The notes under the pieces were generated by a model, which made no database searches, was not told the DNA's origin, and worked only from the letters and a program-made list of their open reading frames with translations. Below are positions 7,607 through 16,361 of a DNA stretch of 55,454 bases, piece after piece. A program made the position numbers and the translations under genes. The stretch lies in contig JBPOHD010000025.1 in the NCBI GenBank assembly GCA_052035955.1, positions 1 to 55,454 of the forward strand, given 5' to 3'. Source of the stretch: JAEUNJ01 sp052035955. Lineage in GTDB: Bacteria; Pseudomonadota; Gammaproteobacteria; Burkholderiales; Rhodocyclaceae. Within the stretch, counting starts at the first letter, position 1, and each line of letters opens with the position of its first letter.

Positions 7607-8788
7607 GTGTCCATCCCCCCTCTTCCCGGCCTGGGTACCGAGCCCGCAGGGCGTTTCGCCGAGGGCCGCCGCATCACCTGGGTGAGCGTGGCGGTCAATG
7701 TGCTGCTCACCGCGATGCAGATGGTCGTCGGCTTCGTCGCCCATTCCCAGGCGCTGATCGCCGACGCCATGCACACGCTGTCGGACGTGGTCGCCGATGG
7801 CTTCGTCCTCTACGCCAACCGCAAGGGGGCCGACCCGGCGGACGAGAAGCATCCGTATGGCCACGGACGCTTCGAGACGGCGGCTTCCCTGGTCCTGGGC
7901 GTGCTGCTGGCGCTGACCGGTGCCGGCATCCTGGTGTCCGCCGTGTCGCGGCTCGAGGGCGCCACCACGGCCCCGAGCGTCGGTTCGGCGGCCCTTTGGG
8001 CGGCCGTGGCCACCCTGGCTGCCAAGGAAGGACTGTTCCGCTACATGCTCGGCGTCGCGGAGCGCCTCCGCTCGCCGATGCTGGTCGCCAATGCCTGGCA
8101 CGCCCGGGCCGACGCCCTGTCATCGCTGGTGGTGGCTGCCGGTGTCTGCGGAAGCCTGCTCGGCTACGCCTTCGCCGACGCCGTGGCCGCCCTCGTCGTC
8201 GGGGCGATGATCGTCAAGGCGGGTCTCCGGTTCGCCTGGGATGCGATGAGCGAACTGATCGACACCGGACTTACCGCCGAGGAGACCGAGCGTATCCGCG
8301 GGACGATCGCCGCCACGCCCGGCGTGGTGGACATGCACGAATTGCGGACCCGGCGCATGGCCCACCAGGTTCTGGTGGACGCCCACGTTCGGGTCGACCC
8401 CAGGATCAGCGTCTCCGAAGGCCACCGGATCGCCGAATCTGCCCGGCGGCGCGTGCTGAAGGAACATCAGGAGGTCCTCGACGTCCTCGTCCACGTGGAC
8501 GCCGAAGACGACTCCGATCCTGCCTCCTGGTCAACCCGGCTTCCTGGCCGGACCGTTCTGGTCGAGCATCTGGAGGCCCTTCTCGGCGAACTGGATATCC
8601 GACCGGAACGCATCGTTCTGCACTATCTTGGTGATCGGGCTGAGGCAGAGGTCTTCTTCGCAGGCGAACTTCCGGGAGTCGAGGACCGGTGGAACCGGTT
8701 GGAACCCGTCCTCCGGAACCGACTGAGCCAGGATCCCTACTTTCGCACCCTCACCGTACACTTCGGTATGCACCGTATTGGGGCATGA
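7607..8788 (+). CDS. Cation diffusion facilitator family transporter
   Basis: The 393-residue protein exports divalent metals such as zinc, cobalt, iron or manganese by proton antiport. It shows the CDF metal site in helix 2 (ADAMHTLSD) and its partner in helix 5 (WHARADALSS, H-x-x-x-D). The signature YANRKGADPADEKHPYGHGRFE and a cytoplasmic ZT-dimer domain (TPGVVDMHELRTRR ... VHVDAED) follow, with an extra C-terminal segment of about 80 residues. A GTG at 7607 is the best start; TATAGC ends about ten bases before it. The last codons overlap the first NtrC-type site of glnA. Confidence 0.9.
   Translation: MSIPPLPGLGTEPAGRFAEGRRITWVSVAVNVLLTAMQMVVGFVAHSQALIADAMHTLSDVVADGFVLYANRKGADPADEKHPYGHGRFETAASLVLGVLLALTGAGILVSAVSRLEGATTAPSVGSAALWAAVATLAAKEGLFRYMLGVAERLRSPMLVANAWHARADALSSLVVAAGVCGSLLGYAFADAVAALVVGAMIVKAGLRFAWDAMSELIDTGLTAEETERIRGTIAATPGVVDMHELRTRRMAHQVLVDAHVRVDPRISVSEGHRIAESARRRVLKEHQEVLDVLVHVDAEDDSDPASWSTRLPGRTVLVEHLEALLGELDIRPERIVLHYLGDRAEAEVFFAGELPGVEDRWNRLEPVLRNRLSQDPYFRTLTVHFGMHRIGA
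8769..8785 (+). promoter_or_regulatory. NtrC-type enhancer site 1 for glnA
   Basis: TGCACC-GTAT-TGGGGCA fits the NtrC consensus GCACY-N4-TGGTGC with one mismatch in the right half. It lies inside the last codons of the upstream efflux gene and is centred 31 bp from site 2. Confidence 0.75.
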
Positions 8789-8799
8789 TCGTTCCAGGT

Positions 8800-8816
8800 C
8801 GCCCCAATCTGGTGCT
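8800..8816 (+). promoter_or_regulatory. NtrC-type enhancer site 2 for glnA
   Basis: GCCCC-AATC-TGGTGC matches the NtrC consensus with a perfect right half and one mismatch on the left. Sites 1 and 2 are about three helical turns apart and lie roughly 127 and 96 bp upstream of the inferred start site, much like the E. coli glnAp2 enhancer. Confidence 0.75.
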
Positions 8817-8877
8817 TCATGTCACCACCCACCCAGGGCGCAGGCTTGTGGCACAATGCTTTTCCGCCAATGTTGCG

Positions 8878-8893
8878 TGGCACGGAAACTGCT
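8878..8893 (+). promoter_or_regulatory. Sigma54 (-24/-12) promoter of glnA
   Basis: TGGCACGGAAACTGCT agrees with TGGCACG-N4-TTGCW at all but one consensus base. The invariant GG and GC are ten bases apart. Transcription should start near 8904, leaving a leader of about 65 bases before the glnA ATG. Confidence 0.85.
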
Positions 8894-8968
8894 ATTCAGC
8901 ACGCCAGCGATTTACCCTTCCAGCGGTTTCGCCCGACATCCCGTCTTAACTCGTTAGGAGAGCATCTC

Positions 8969-10378
8969 ATGACGCCCCAAGAAGTTCTGAAAATGGTCCA
9001 GGAGCGCGACGTCAAGTTCGTCGACTTCCGGTTCACCGATACGCGCGGCAAGGAACAGCACGTGGGCGTGCCGGTTTCCGCCTTCGGCATCGAGAAGTTC
9101 GAAGACGGCCATGCCTTCGACGGTTCCTCGATCGCCGGCTGGAAGGGCATCCAGGCCTCCGACATGCAGTTGATGCCCGATCCCGTGACGGCCTACATCG
9201 ATCCCTTCATGGACGAGACCACCCTGGTCCTGTCCTGCGACGTGGTCGAGCCTGCCGATGGCAAGGGCTATGATCGCGACCCGCGTTCCATCGCCAAGCG
9301 CGGCGAGGCCTACCTCAAGAGCTCCGGGATCGGCGACTCCGCCTACTTCGGCCCTGAGCCCGAATTCTTCATCTTCGACTCCGTCGAGTGGAAGGTGGAC
9401 ATGTCCGGTTCCTATTGCAAGGTCTTCTCCGAGGAAGCCGCCTGGGCGACCGCCGAGAAGTTCGACGGCGGCAATACCGGCCACCGGCCCACCGTCAAGG
9501 GCGGCTACTTCCCCGTTCCGCCGGTCGACAGCCTGAACGACATCCGCGCCGCCATGTGCCTGGCGCTGGAGTCCTGCGGCGTGAGCGTCGAGGTGCATCA
9601 CCACGAAGTGGCCACCGCCGGCCAGTGCGAGATCGGCACCCTGTTCAACACCCTGGTACGGCGCGCCGACTGGACCCAGGTCCTGAAGTACATCGTGCAC
9701 AACGTGGCCCACAGCTACGGCAAGACCGCCACCTTCATGCCCAAGCCCATCGTCGGCGACAACGGCTCCGGCATGCACGTGCACCAGTCGATCTGGAAGG
9801 ACGGCAAGAACCTCTTCGCCGGCAACGGCTATGCCGGCCTGTCCGACTTCGCCCTGTACTACATCGGCGGCATCATCAAGCACGCCCGTGCGCTGAACGC
9901 CATCACCAACCCCGGCACCAACAGCTACAAGCGCCTGGTGCCCGGCTTCGAAGCCCCGGTCAAGCTGGCCTACTCGGCACGCAACCGTTCGGCCTCTATC
10001 CGCATTCCCTTCGTGCACAGCGACAAGGCCCGCCGCATCGAGGTCCGCTTCCCGGATCCCACCTGCAATCCTTACCTGGGCTTCACCGCCATGATGATGG
10101 CCGGTATCGATGGCATCCAGAACAAGATCCACCCGGGCGATCCGGCGGACAAGAACCTCTACGACCTGCCGCCCGAAGAGGATGCGAAGATCCCGACCGT
10201 CTGCTCCAGCCTCGACCAGGCTCTGGACTACCTGGACAAGGACCGCGAGTTCCTGACCCGCGGCGGCGTGTTCAGCAACGACTTCCTCGACGCCTACATC
10301 GATCTGAAGATGGAGGAGGTCACGCGCTTCCGCATGACCACCCATCCGGTCGAATACGACATGTACTACTCGATCTGA
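8969..10378 (+). CDS. glnA: Glutamine synthetase, type I
   Basis: GlnA forms glutamine from glutamate, ammonia and ATP and is the main entry for ammonium under nitrogen limitation. The 469-residue length is that of GSI-beta dodecamers. Key motifs are FDGSSIAGW, FGPEPEFFIFD, the NGSGMHVHQS loop, NPGTNSYKRLVPG and RIPFVHSDKARRIEVRFPDP. NLYDLPPEE holds the tyrosine that GlnE adenylylates. The ATG at 8969 follows TTAGGAGAG. It is driven by a sigma54 promoter with upstream NtrC-type sites and ends at a strong terminator, so ntrBC downstream is probably transcribed separately. Confidence 0.98.
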   Translation: MTPQEVLKMVQERDVKFVDFRFTDTRGKEQHVGVPVSAFGIEKFEDGHAFDGSSIAGWKGIQASDMQLMPDPVTAYIDPFMDETTLVLSCDVVEPADGKGYDRDPRSIAKRGEAYLKSSGIGDSAYFGPEPEFFIFDSVEWKVDMSGSYCKVFSEEAAWATAEKFDGGNTGHRPTVKGGYFPVPPVDSLNDIRAAMCLALESCGVSVEVHHHEVATAGQCEIGTLFNTLVRRADWTQVLKYIVHNVAHSYGKTATFMPKPIVGDNGSGMHVHQSIWKDGKNLFAGNGYAGLSDFALYYIGGIIKHARALNAITNPGTNSYKRLVPGFEAPVKLAYSARNRSASIRIPFVHSDKARRIEVRFPDPTCNPYLGFTAMMMAGIDGIQNKIHPGDPADKNLYDLPPEEDAKIPTVCSSLDQALDYLDKDREFLTRGGVFSNDFLDAYIDLKMEEVTRFRMTTHPVEYDMYYSI

Positions 10379-10416
10379 TGCCGGCTGTCAGCGCCGGCCC
10401 GGCCGGCGCGTTAAGG

Positions 10417-10447
10417 AAAGGACGGGGTTCCCCCGTCCTTTTTTTTC
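10417..10447 (+). terminator. Rho-independent terminator of glnA
   Basis: AAAGGACGGGG (10417-10427) pairs perfectly with CCCCGTCCTTT (10431-10441) across a three-base loop, and the second arm runs on into further T residues. It lies 39 bp after the glnA stop. Confidence 0.92.
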
Positions 10448-10495
10448 GCCCCGCTTTCGCATACACTCCATGAAACAACGACTTGGACTGAAACC

Positions 10496-10987
10496 ATGAC
10501 GTTTTTTCGCAAGTACGGCTCCTGGGCTCCGATGCTGCTCCTGCCGTGGCTCGCCCCGGCGATGGCGGACACCTTGTACAAGTGCAAGGACGAGGAGACG
10601 GGGCAGGTCCTCTATACCAACCAGAAGGGGAGTGCGAAGAACTGCACCATCCTTTCCCGGGACCAGCCCATTTCCACCTTCACGCCTCCGCCCAGGGCCG
10701 CCGGCGCCGCCAAGGCACCGACTCCGGCCGACTTTCCCAAGGTGGATGGCGATACCCAGAAAAGCCGTGACACGGACCGGCGCAAGATCCTGGAGCAGGA
10801 GCTGGCGACGGAGTTGCAGAACCTCGAGAAATCGCGCAAGGACCTGACCGAGCAGGAGGCCCAGCGTCCCGGCAACGAGCAGAATTTCCAGAAGACCCAG
10901 GAAAGACTGCAGCCGTACAAGGACAGGGTCGCCCTCCACGACCGCAACGTGGAAGCCCTGAAGCGGGAAATCGCCAACCTCAAGTAG
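10496..10987 (+). CDS. DUF4124 domain-containing periplasmic protein
   Basis: The 163-residue protein has a signal peptide (ending LAPAMA) and then the DUF4124 pattern DTLYKCKDEETGQVLYTNQ with a C-terminal pair partner in NCTIL. The rest (residues about 85-160) is a charged helix with heptad-like spacing, probably a coiled coil (QELATELQNLEKSRKDLTEQEAQR). DUF4124 proteins are common beside glnA/ntrBC in betaproteobacteria but have no assigned function. It could be periplasmic and structural; that is inference. Confidence 0.85.
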   Translation: MTFFRKYGSWAPMLLLPWLAPAMADTLYKCKDEETGQVLYTNQKGSAKNCTILSRDQPISTFTPPPRAAGAAKAPTPADFPKVDGDTQKSRDTDRRKILEQELATELQNLEKSRKDLTEQEAQRPGNEQNFQKTQERLQPYKDRVALHDRNVEALKREIANLK

Positions 10988-11048
10988 GGCCGGCGGCAAG
11001 CGGGAAGGGCAGCTATCCGATGGCTTGCTTCTTGCTCTTGCAAAGGGC

Positions 11049-12149
11049 ATGACCGCCTCCCCAAGCACGCCGACCACCGATTCCTTCGCCGGCCTCGATC
11101 TGCTCTCCTCGGCGGTCATCCTGCTGGATACGCGCCTGGCCGTCCGCCATGTCAATCCCGCCGCCGAAAACCTCTTCTCCGCCAGCCAGCGCCTCGTCGT
11201 CGGACGCCCCCTGAAATTCCTGGTCGGAGAGCCGGCCGGCCTGCAGGCGGCCCTGGACAATGCCCTCGCCAACAACTGGGGCTACACGGGCCACAACATC
11301 GCCATCGTCCGCCCCGGCGCGGAAACCCTGAGCGTCGATTGCACGGTGACCCCGATCGATGCCGGCGGTGCCCGGCTGCTCCTGGAGTTCCGGCCCATCG
11401 ACCAGCAGCTGCGGGCGGCGCGGGAGGAGCGGGATGCCATGCAGCAGGTGGCGAATCGGGAACTGATCCGCAACCTGGCCCACGAGATCAAGAATCCCCT
11501 CGGCGGCATCCGCGGCTCCGCCCAACTGCTGGAGCGCGAACTGAGCAACCCGCAGTTGCGGGAATATACCCAGGTCATCATCAAGGAAGCCGACCGCCTG
11601 CAAGACCTGATGCACAGGCTGCTCTCCTCCCACCGGGTCATGCAGCCGGCCAAGGTGAACATCCACGAAATCCTGGAACGCGTCCGCCGCCTGATCCACG
11701 CCGAGTTCGCCGGCGTCCGGGCCCGGCGGGACTACGACACCTCCCTGCCCGACATCACCGGCGACCGGGAGCAGCTGATCCAGGCCATCCTGAACATCGC
11801 CCGCAACGCCGCCCAGGCCATGAGCGGCCAGGGCGAGATCACCTTCCGAACCCGGGCCGCACGCCAGGTGACCCTGGCCAAGAAGCACTACCGCCTGGCA
11901 CTGGAATTGCAGGTGATCGACAACGGGCCAGGGATCCCCGAGGCGATCCGTGAAAAGATCTTCTATCCCCTGGTCTCGGGACGGGAAGGCGGCAGCGGCC
12001 TCGGCCTGACCATCGCCCAAAGTTTCATCCAGCAGCACCTTGGCACCGTCGAGGTGGAATCCCGGCCAGGCCGGACCTGTTTCACCATCCTGCTGCCCCT
12101 CGGCGAGGGGCGACAGGATGTTCACGTCATTCGAGAGGAAGTGGAATGA
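11049..12149 (+). CDS. ntrB: Nitrogen regulation sensor kinase NtrB
   Basis: NtrB phosphorylates NtrC when nitrogen is short and acts as its phosphatase when PII is bound. The 366-residue soluble protein has an N-terminal PAS domain (SSAVILLDTRLAVRHVNPAAENLF), a HisKA region with the phospho-acceptor in NLAHEIKNPLGG, and an HATPase domain with NIARNAAQAM (N box), VIDNGPGIP (G1) and SGLGLTIAQ (G2). The absence of membrane segments fits NtrB. I chose the ATG at 11049; an in-frame start at 11025 is possible. It overlaps ntrC by ATGA. Confidence 0.96.
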   Translation: MTASPSTPTTDSFAGLDLLSSAVILLDTRLAVRHVNPAAENLFSASQRLVVGRPLKFLVGEPAGLQAALDNALANNWGYTGHNIAIVRPGAETLSVDCTVTPIDAGGARLLLEFRPIDQQLRAAREERDAMQQVANRELIRNLAHEIKNPLGGIRGSAQLLERELSNPQLREYTQVIIKEADRLQDLMHRLLSSHRVMQPAKVNIHEILERVRRLIHAEFAGVRARRDYDTSLPDITGDREQLIQAILNIARNAAQAMSGQGEITFRTRAARQVTLAKKHYRLALELQVIDNGPGIPEAIREKIFYPLVSGREGGSGLGLTIAQSFIQQHLGTVEVESRPGRTCFTILLPLGEGRQDVHVIREEVE

Positions 12150-13558
12150 AGCCGGTCTGGATCATCGACGACGACAAATCGATCCGCTGGGTGTTCGAAA
12201 AGGCCCTCGCCCGGGAGGAAATCCCCTATCGGAGCTTCGCCTCCGGCGACGAGGCCCTGGCCGCCCTGGAATCCGGCGACGCGCCACGGGTCCTCGTCTC
12301 GGACATCCGCATGCCCGGCCGCTCCGGCCTGGAACTGCTGAAGATCGTCAAGGCCAACTTTCCCGAACTCCCGGTCATCATCATGACCGCCTACTCGGAC
12401 CTGGACTCGGCGGTGGCGGCGTTCCAGGGCGGCGCCTACGAGTACCTGCCGAAGCCCTTCGACGTGGACCAGGCAGTGGGCCTCGTGCGGCGGGCCATCG
12501 ACGAGACGGCCCCTGGCCAGGGCACCACCGATACCGAAAGCATCACGCCGGAGATCCTTGGCCAGGCGCCCTCCATGCAGGAAGTCTTCCGGGCCATCGG
12601 CCGGCTTTCGCAATCCCATGCGACGGTCCTCATCAACGGCGAATCCGGCACCGGCAAGGAACTGGTCGCCCGGGCCCTGCATCGACACAGCCCCCGCCGG
12701 GAGGCCCCCTTCGTCGCCATCAACACCGCCGCCATCCCGCGCGACCTGCTCGAGTCGGAACTGTTCGGCCACGAGCGCGGCGCCTTCACCGGCGCCACGG
12801 CGCAGCGCCGCGGCCGCTTCGAGCAGGCCGAGGGCGGAACCCTCTTCCTCGACGAGATCGGCGACATGCCATCGGAATTACAGACGCGCTTGCTCCGGGT
12901 GCTTTCCGACGGTCATTTCTACCGGGTCGGTGGCCACCAGCCGGTCAAGGCCAACGTCCGCGTCATCGCCGCGACGCACCAGAATCTGGAAGAGCGTGTG
13001 CGCCAGGGGCTGTTCCGCGAGGACCTGTTCCACAGGCTCAACGTGATCCGCCTGCGCCTGCCGCCCATGCGCGAACGGCGGGAAGACATACCCCTGCTGA
13101 CCAGGCATTTCCTTGCCAAGAGCGCCCAGGACCTGGGCGTGGAGTCGAAGCGACTCTCCGACGCGGCGCTCAAGTACCTGCAGAACCTCGATTTTCCGGG
13201 CAACGTCCGGCAACTGGAAAACCTCTGCCACTGGCTCACCGTCATGGCGCCGGGGCAGACCGTCGATGTGCCCGACCTGCCGGCCGAACTGCGCGAACAA
13301 CCCCTGCAGGGCACGGCCACCGACTGGCTCGACGCCCTCGCCCTCGAGGCCGACCGCCGGCTGGCCAGCCAGCCGGGGCAGGTCTTCGACCTGCTGACCC
13401 GCGATTTCGAGGCCACGCTGATCCGCCGCGCCCTGGCCACCACCGGCGGACGTCGCATCGAAGCCGCCCAGATGCTCGGCATCGGCCGAAATACCATCAC
13501 CCGAAAGATCCAGGAACTGGGCCTGGACGAAGCCAAGGGCAGCGAGGAATCGGCCTGA
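12146..13558 (+). CDS. ntrC: Nitrogen regulation response regulator NtrC
   Basis: NtrC is the sigma54-dependent activator of nitrogen genes. The 470-residue protein has a receiver domain (WIIDDDKS, phospho-site D53 in VSDIRMPG, TAYSD, PKPFD) and an AAA+ domain with Walker A GESGTGKE, the sigma54-contacting GAFTGA loop and Walker B GGTLFLDEIGD. A C-terminal Fis-type helix-turn-helix follows (RRIEAAQMLGIGRNTITRKI). All activation residues are present. The glnA and amtB promoters in this window have sites of the type it binds. Coupled to ntrB by ATGA overlap. Confidence 0.97.
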   Translation: MKPVWIIDDDKSIRWVFEKALAREEIPYRSFASGDEALAALESGDAPRVLVSDIRMPGRSGLELLKIVKANFPELPVIIMTAYSDLDSAVAAFQGGAYEYLPKPFDVDQAVGLVRRAIDETAPGQGTTDTESITPEILGQAPSMQEVFRAIGRLSQSHATVLINGESGTGKELVARALHRHSPRREAPFVAINTAAIPRDLLESELFGHERGAFTGATAQRRGRFEQAEGGTLFLDEIGDMPSELQTRLLRVLSDGHFYRVGGHQPVKANVRVIAATHQNLEERVRQGLFREDLFHRLNVIRLRLPPMRERREDIPLLTRHFLAKSAQDLGVESKRLSDAALKYLQNLDFPGNVRQLENLCHWLTVMAPGQTVDVPDLPAELREQPLQGTATDWLDALALEADRRLASQPGQVFDLLTRDFEATLIRRALATTGGRRIEAAQMLGIGRNTITRKIQELGLDEAKGSEESA

Positions 13559-13623
13559 CTTTCCGGGATAATCGGGCCCGTTGCCCGATTTCCCGGACCA
13601 CCGTGAATTCCAGCCCTCCCGAT

Positions 13624-14403
13624 ATGCCGAGCATTGCCGGCATTGCGGCCGCCCTCGGACCGCTGGCGGCCCGCTTCGACGTAGACGTGCTGGACGAATG
13701 CGATTCCACGAACAGCCAGTTGCTGGTCCGTGCCGAGGCCGGCGCGCCTTCGGGGTCGGTCCTCGTCGCCCGGCACCAGACTGCCGGCCGCGGCCGGCGC
13801 GGCCGGACCTGGCATTCGGCCCCCGGCGACAGCCTCACCTTCTCGCTGCTCTGGCGATTTCCCGCCACCTGCCCGATGGGGGGCCTGTCATTGGCCGCAG
13901 GCGTCGCGGTCGCACGGGCCCTCGAGGCAGCCGACGTCGCCGGCATCCGGCTCAAGTGGCCTAACGACCTGCTGCGGGATGGCCGCAAGCTGGGCGGCAT
14001 CCTCGTCGAACTGGTGCCGAACTCGCGCTGGACCGCCGTCATCGGCATCGGCCTGAACCGCCGCCTGCCCGAGGCCATGCCGCCGGAGGTCGCGGAGCTT
14101 GCCGCCACCCTCGGGCCCGATCCCGCCGCCGACGAACTGCTCGCCCACCTGTTGACCCACCTGCTGACGACCTTCGAGGCTTTTGCCCCGGCCGGCTTCC
14201 CGGCCGTCCGCGAGGCCTGGCTGGCGCGCAACGCCCATGCCGGTGCCATGGTCCGCGTGCTCTCGGACTTCGAGCCGCCCCTGGAGGGACGCTTCGTCGA
14301 CGTGGACGGGGAAGGCGCATTGAGGGTGGCCACGGCGGGCCAGATCCGGCGCCTCATCAGCGGCGAGGTGAGCCTGCGGCCGATCCTCGGGGACGGGTCA
14401 TGA
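13624..14403 (+). CDS. birA: Biotin--[acetyl-CoA carboxylase] ligase
   Basis: The enzyme activates biotin with ATP and attaches it to the carboxylase carrier protein. Typical motifs are CDSTNSQLL, the biotinyl-AMP loop GRGRRGRTWHS, KWPNDLLRDGRKLGGIL and IGIGLNRR, followed by a small C-terminal SH3-like cap. At 259 residues it lacks the N-terminal winged helix, so it is a class I ligase that cannot act as a biotin repressor. The start is uncertain: ATG 13624 or an in-frame GTG at 13603. It overlaps coaX by four bases. Confidence 0.92.
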   Translation: MPSIAGIAAALGPLAARFDVDVLDECDSTNSQLLVRAEAGAPSGSVLVARHQTAGRGRRGRTWHSAPGDSLTFSLLWRFPATCPMGGLSLAAGVAVARALEAADVAGIRLKWPNDLLRDGRKLGGILVELVPNSRWTAVIGIGLNRRLPEAMPPEVAELAATLGPDPAADELLAHLLTHLLTTFEAFAPAGFPAVREAWLARNAHAGAMVRVLSDFEPPLEGRFVDVDGEGALRVATAGQIRRLISGEVSLRPILGDGS

Positions 14404-15128
14404 TCGTCTGCATCGACGGCGGCAATACCCGCCTGAAGTGGGGCCTGCGCGACGGGGACCGCTGGTCGCGCAAGGGCGGCCTCGCCAACGGCGACCTGGC
14501 CGGCCTGGCGGCGGCCATCGCCGACGCCGCAGGGGCGACCCCGATCGGCCGCCTGTTGGCCTGCAACGTGGCGGGGGAACCGACTGCTGCCGCAGTGGAC
14601 GCCCTGGCGGCCCGACTGGGCGCCGCCACCGAGTGGGTGACGGCCGAAGCCGAACGCTGCGGGGTGCGCAACTCCTACGATCAGCCCGCCCGGCTTGGCG
14701 CCGACCGCTGGACGGCCCTGATCGGCGCCCGGGCACTGCATCGCGGCCCCTGCCTCGTGGTATGCGCCGGAACGGCGACGACGGTGGATGTCCTGCGGGC
14801 CGACGGCGTCTTCGCCGGCGGCCTCATCGTACCGGGCCTGGACCTGATGCGCCGGAGCCTGGCGCAGGGGACGGCGGGGCTGCCGCTGGCCGCCGGCCGG
14901 ATGGCCCCCCTGCCACGCAACACCGACGACGCCATCGCCAGCGGCTGCCTGCAGGCGACGCTGGGCGCCGTCGAACGCATGTTCCGGCCCATGGCCGACG
15001 ATTCCGGCGCCGCATGCCTGCTCTCCGGCGGCGCCGCCGCCGCCCTGGCACCGCATCTGGCCCTGCCGTGCCGCCTGGTCGAGGACCTCGTGCTCGAGGG
15101 CCTGGCCCGGATCGGGCGGCCGGCATAG
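14400..15128 (+). CDS. coaX: Type III pantothenate kinase
   Basis: CoaX phosphorylates pantothenate in the first step of CoA synthesis, using the ASKHA fold. The 242-residue protein has the phosphate loop CIDGGNTRLKWG, the GADRWTALIGARAL block, the core CAGTATTVDVL with the catalytic aspartate, and GGLIVPGLDLMRRSL. The birA-coaX pairing is common in betaproteobacteria. Another CoA gene, coaE, lies at 24.8 kb but in a different operon. Confidence 0.94.
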   Translation: MIVCIDGGNTRLKWGLRDGDRWSRKGGLANGDLAGLAAAIADAAGATPIGRLLACNVAGEPTAAAVDALAARLGAATEWVTAEAERCGVRNSYDQPARLGADRWTALIGARALHRGPCLVVCAGTATTVDVLRADGVFAGGLIVPGLDLMRRSLAQGTAGLPLAAGRMAPLPRNTDDAIASGCLQATLGAVERMFRPMADDSGAACLLSGGAAAALAPHLALPCRLVEDLVLEGLARIGRPA

Positions 15129-15166
15129 CCCGCCCGGGCGGTCGATGACGCCACGATCCCCGGCCA

Positions 15167-15195
15167 TGGACAGCGGTTGGCCGCCCGCCTATGAT
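15167..15195 (+). promoter_or_regulatory. Sigma70-type promoter of the SPFH/aminopropyltransferase operon
   Basis: TGGACA (15167-15172), a 17-bp spacer and TATGAT (15190-15195) match the consensus at five of six positions each. Transcription would begin near 15202, about 55 bp before the first gene. It marks the block from 15258 as a transcriptional unit separate from birA-coaX. Confidence 0.7.
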
Positions 15196-15257
15196 CCCTG
15201 CGGCTGCGCCGGCGGCGGATGCCGGCGATTCCGATCGACGAACCTGGAGGACGCACC

Positions 15258-16304
15258 ATGGCCCTGATGGATTTCATCAAGAAGCAGTTCATCGACATCA
15301 TCCAGTGGACGGAAGGCGCCGAGGATGCCGAAACCATGGCCTGGCGCTATCCCATGCAGGAATTCGAGATCCAGTACGGCGCCTCCCTCACCGTCCGGGA
15401 ATCCCAGACCGCGCTGTTCATCAACGAAGGAAAGCTGGCCGATGTCTTCGGGCCCGGCATGTACAAGCTGACCACCCAGACCCTGCCGGTGCTCACTTAC
15501 CTGCAGAACTGGGACAAGCTCTTCGAATCGCCCTTCAAGTCCGACGTCTATTTCTTCAGCACCCGGCAGCGGCTCGACCGCAAGTGGGGCACCCCGAATC
15601 CCGTCACCATCCGCGACAAGGAATTCGGCATGGTGCGGCTGCGCGCCTTCGGCATCTATTCCTACCACCTGGCGGACCCCAAGCTCTTCCAGGCCTCCGT
15701 CTCCGGCACCTTCGAGCGATACACGTCGGAGCAGCTGGAAAGCCAGTTGCGCAATACCGTCGTCGGCCACATCGCCGACCTCTTCGGCGAGTCCGGCGTG
15801 CCTTTCGTGGACATGGCCGCCAACCAGGAGGAGTTCGGCAAGGCCCTGAAGGCCAAGCTCGAACCCCAGTTCCAGCAGTTCGGCCTGGTCCTCGACAACC
15901 TGGTGGTGCAGAACATCTCCCTGCCCGAAGAACTGCAGAAGGTCCTCGACACCCGCATCGGCATGAACGTGATCGGCGACATGGGCCGCTACACCCAGTA
16001 CCAGGTGGCCAACAGCATCCCGCTGGCCGCCCAGAACGAAGGCGGCATGGCCGGCATCGGCGCCGGCGTCGGCGCCGGCTTGAGCCTCGGGCAGGCCATG
16101 GCCGGCACCATCGGCCAGGCCATGGCCCCGGGCGCGATTCCCGGCGTTGCAGCAGCGGTCGCCGGCGCCGCAGCGCCCGCGGCCCAGAGCGCCGACGACA
16201 TCCTGGCCACGATCGAGAAACTGCACGGCATGATGACCAAGGGCATCCTGTCCCAGGAGGAGTTCGCGGCCAAGAAGGCCGAGCTGATGAAGAAGCTCGG
16301 CTAG
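15258..16304 (+). CDS. SPFH-domain protein of the YdjI/virion-core type with C-terminal SHOCT
   Basis: The 348-residue protein begins with a conserved FIDIIQWTE / MAWRYP block and an SPFH (band 7) fold: VRESQTALFINEGKLADVFGPGMYKL, then FFSTRQRLDRKWGTPNPV and a long EFGKALKAKLEPQFQQFGL helix. A glycine/alanine-rich linker (residues about 255-315, GIGAGVGAGLSLGQAM) leads to a C-terminal SHOCT motif (GILSQEEFAAKKAELMKKL). SPFH proteins form oligomeric scaffolds on membranes. Here it heads an operon with DUF4178, DUF350 and aminopropyltransferase genes. GGAGG precedes the ATG. The specific job is not known. Confidence 0.85.
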   Translation: MALMDFIKKQFIDIIQWTEGAEDAETMAWRYPMQEFEIQYGASLTVRESQTALFINEGKLADVFGPGMYKLTTQTLPVLTYLQNWDKLFESPFKSDVYFFSTRQRLDRKWGTPNPVTIRDKEFGMVRLRAFGIYSYHLADPKLFQASVSGTFERYTSEQLESQLRNTVVGHIADLFGESGVPFVDMAANQEEFGKALKAKLEPQFQQFGLVLDNLVVQNISLPEELQKVLDTRIGMNVIGDMGRYTQYQVANSIPLAAQNEGGMAGIGAGVGAGLSLGQAMAGTIGQAMAPGAIPGVAAAVAGAAAPAAQSADDILATIEKLHGMMTKGILSQEEFAAKKAELMKKLG

Positions 16305-16361
16305 GTGGATTCGGACCCCTCCATCGGGAACCCCCGGCGCGGGTTCTAGGCTCCCCCATCC

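Noticed and set aside
8850..8866. TGGCACAATGCTTTT as a second sigma54 promoter for glnA
   Set aside because: The GC dinucleotide is at the wrong distance from GG; the site at 8878-8893 has the required ten-base spacing.
10470..10499. Nine-residue upstream frame (MKQRLGLKP) overlapping the DUF4124 start by ATGA
   Set aside because: A TACACT -10-like hexamer ends two bases before it, so transcription would begin inside it; no regulatory amino-acid run.
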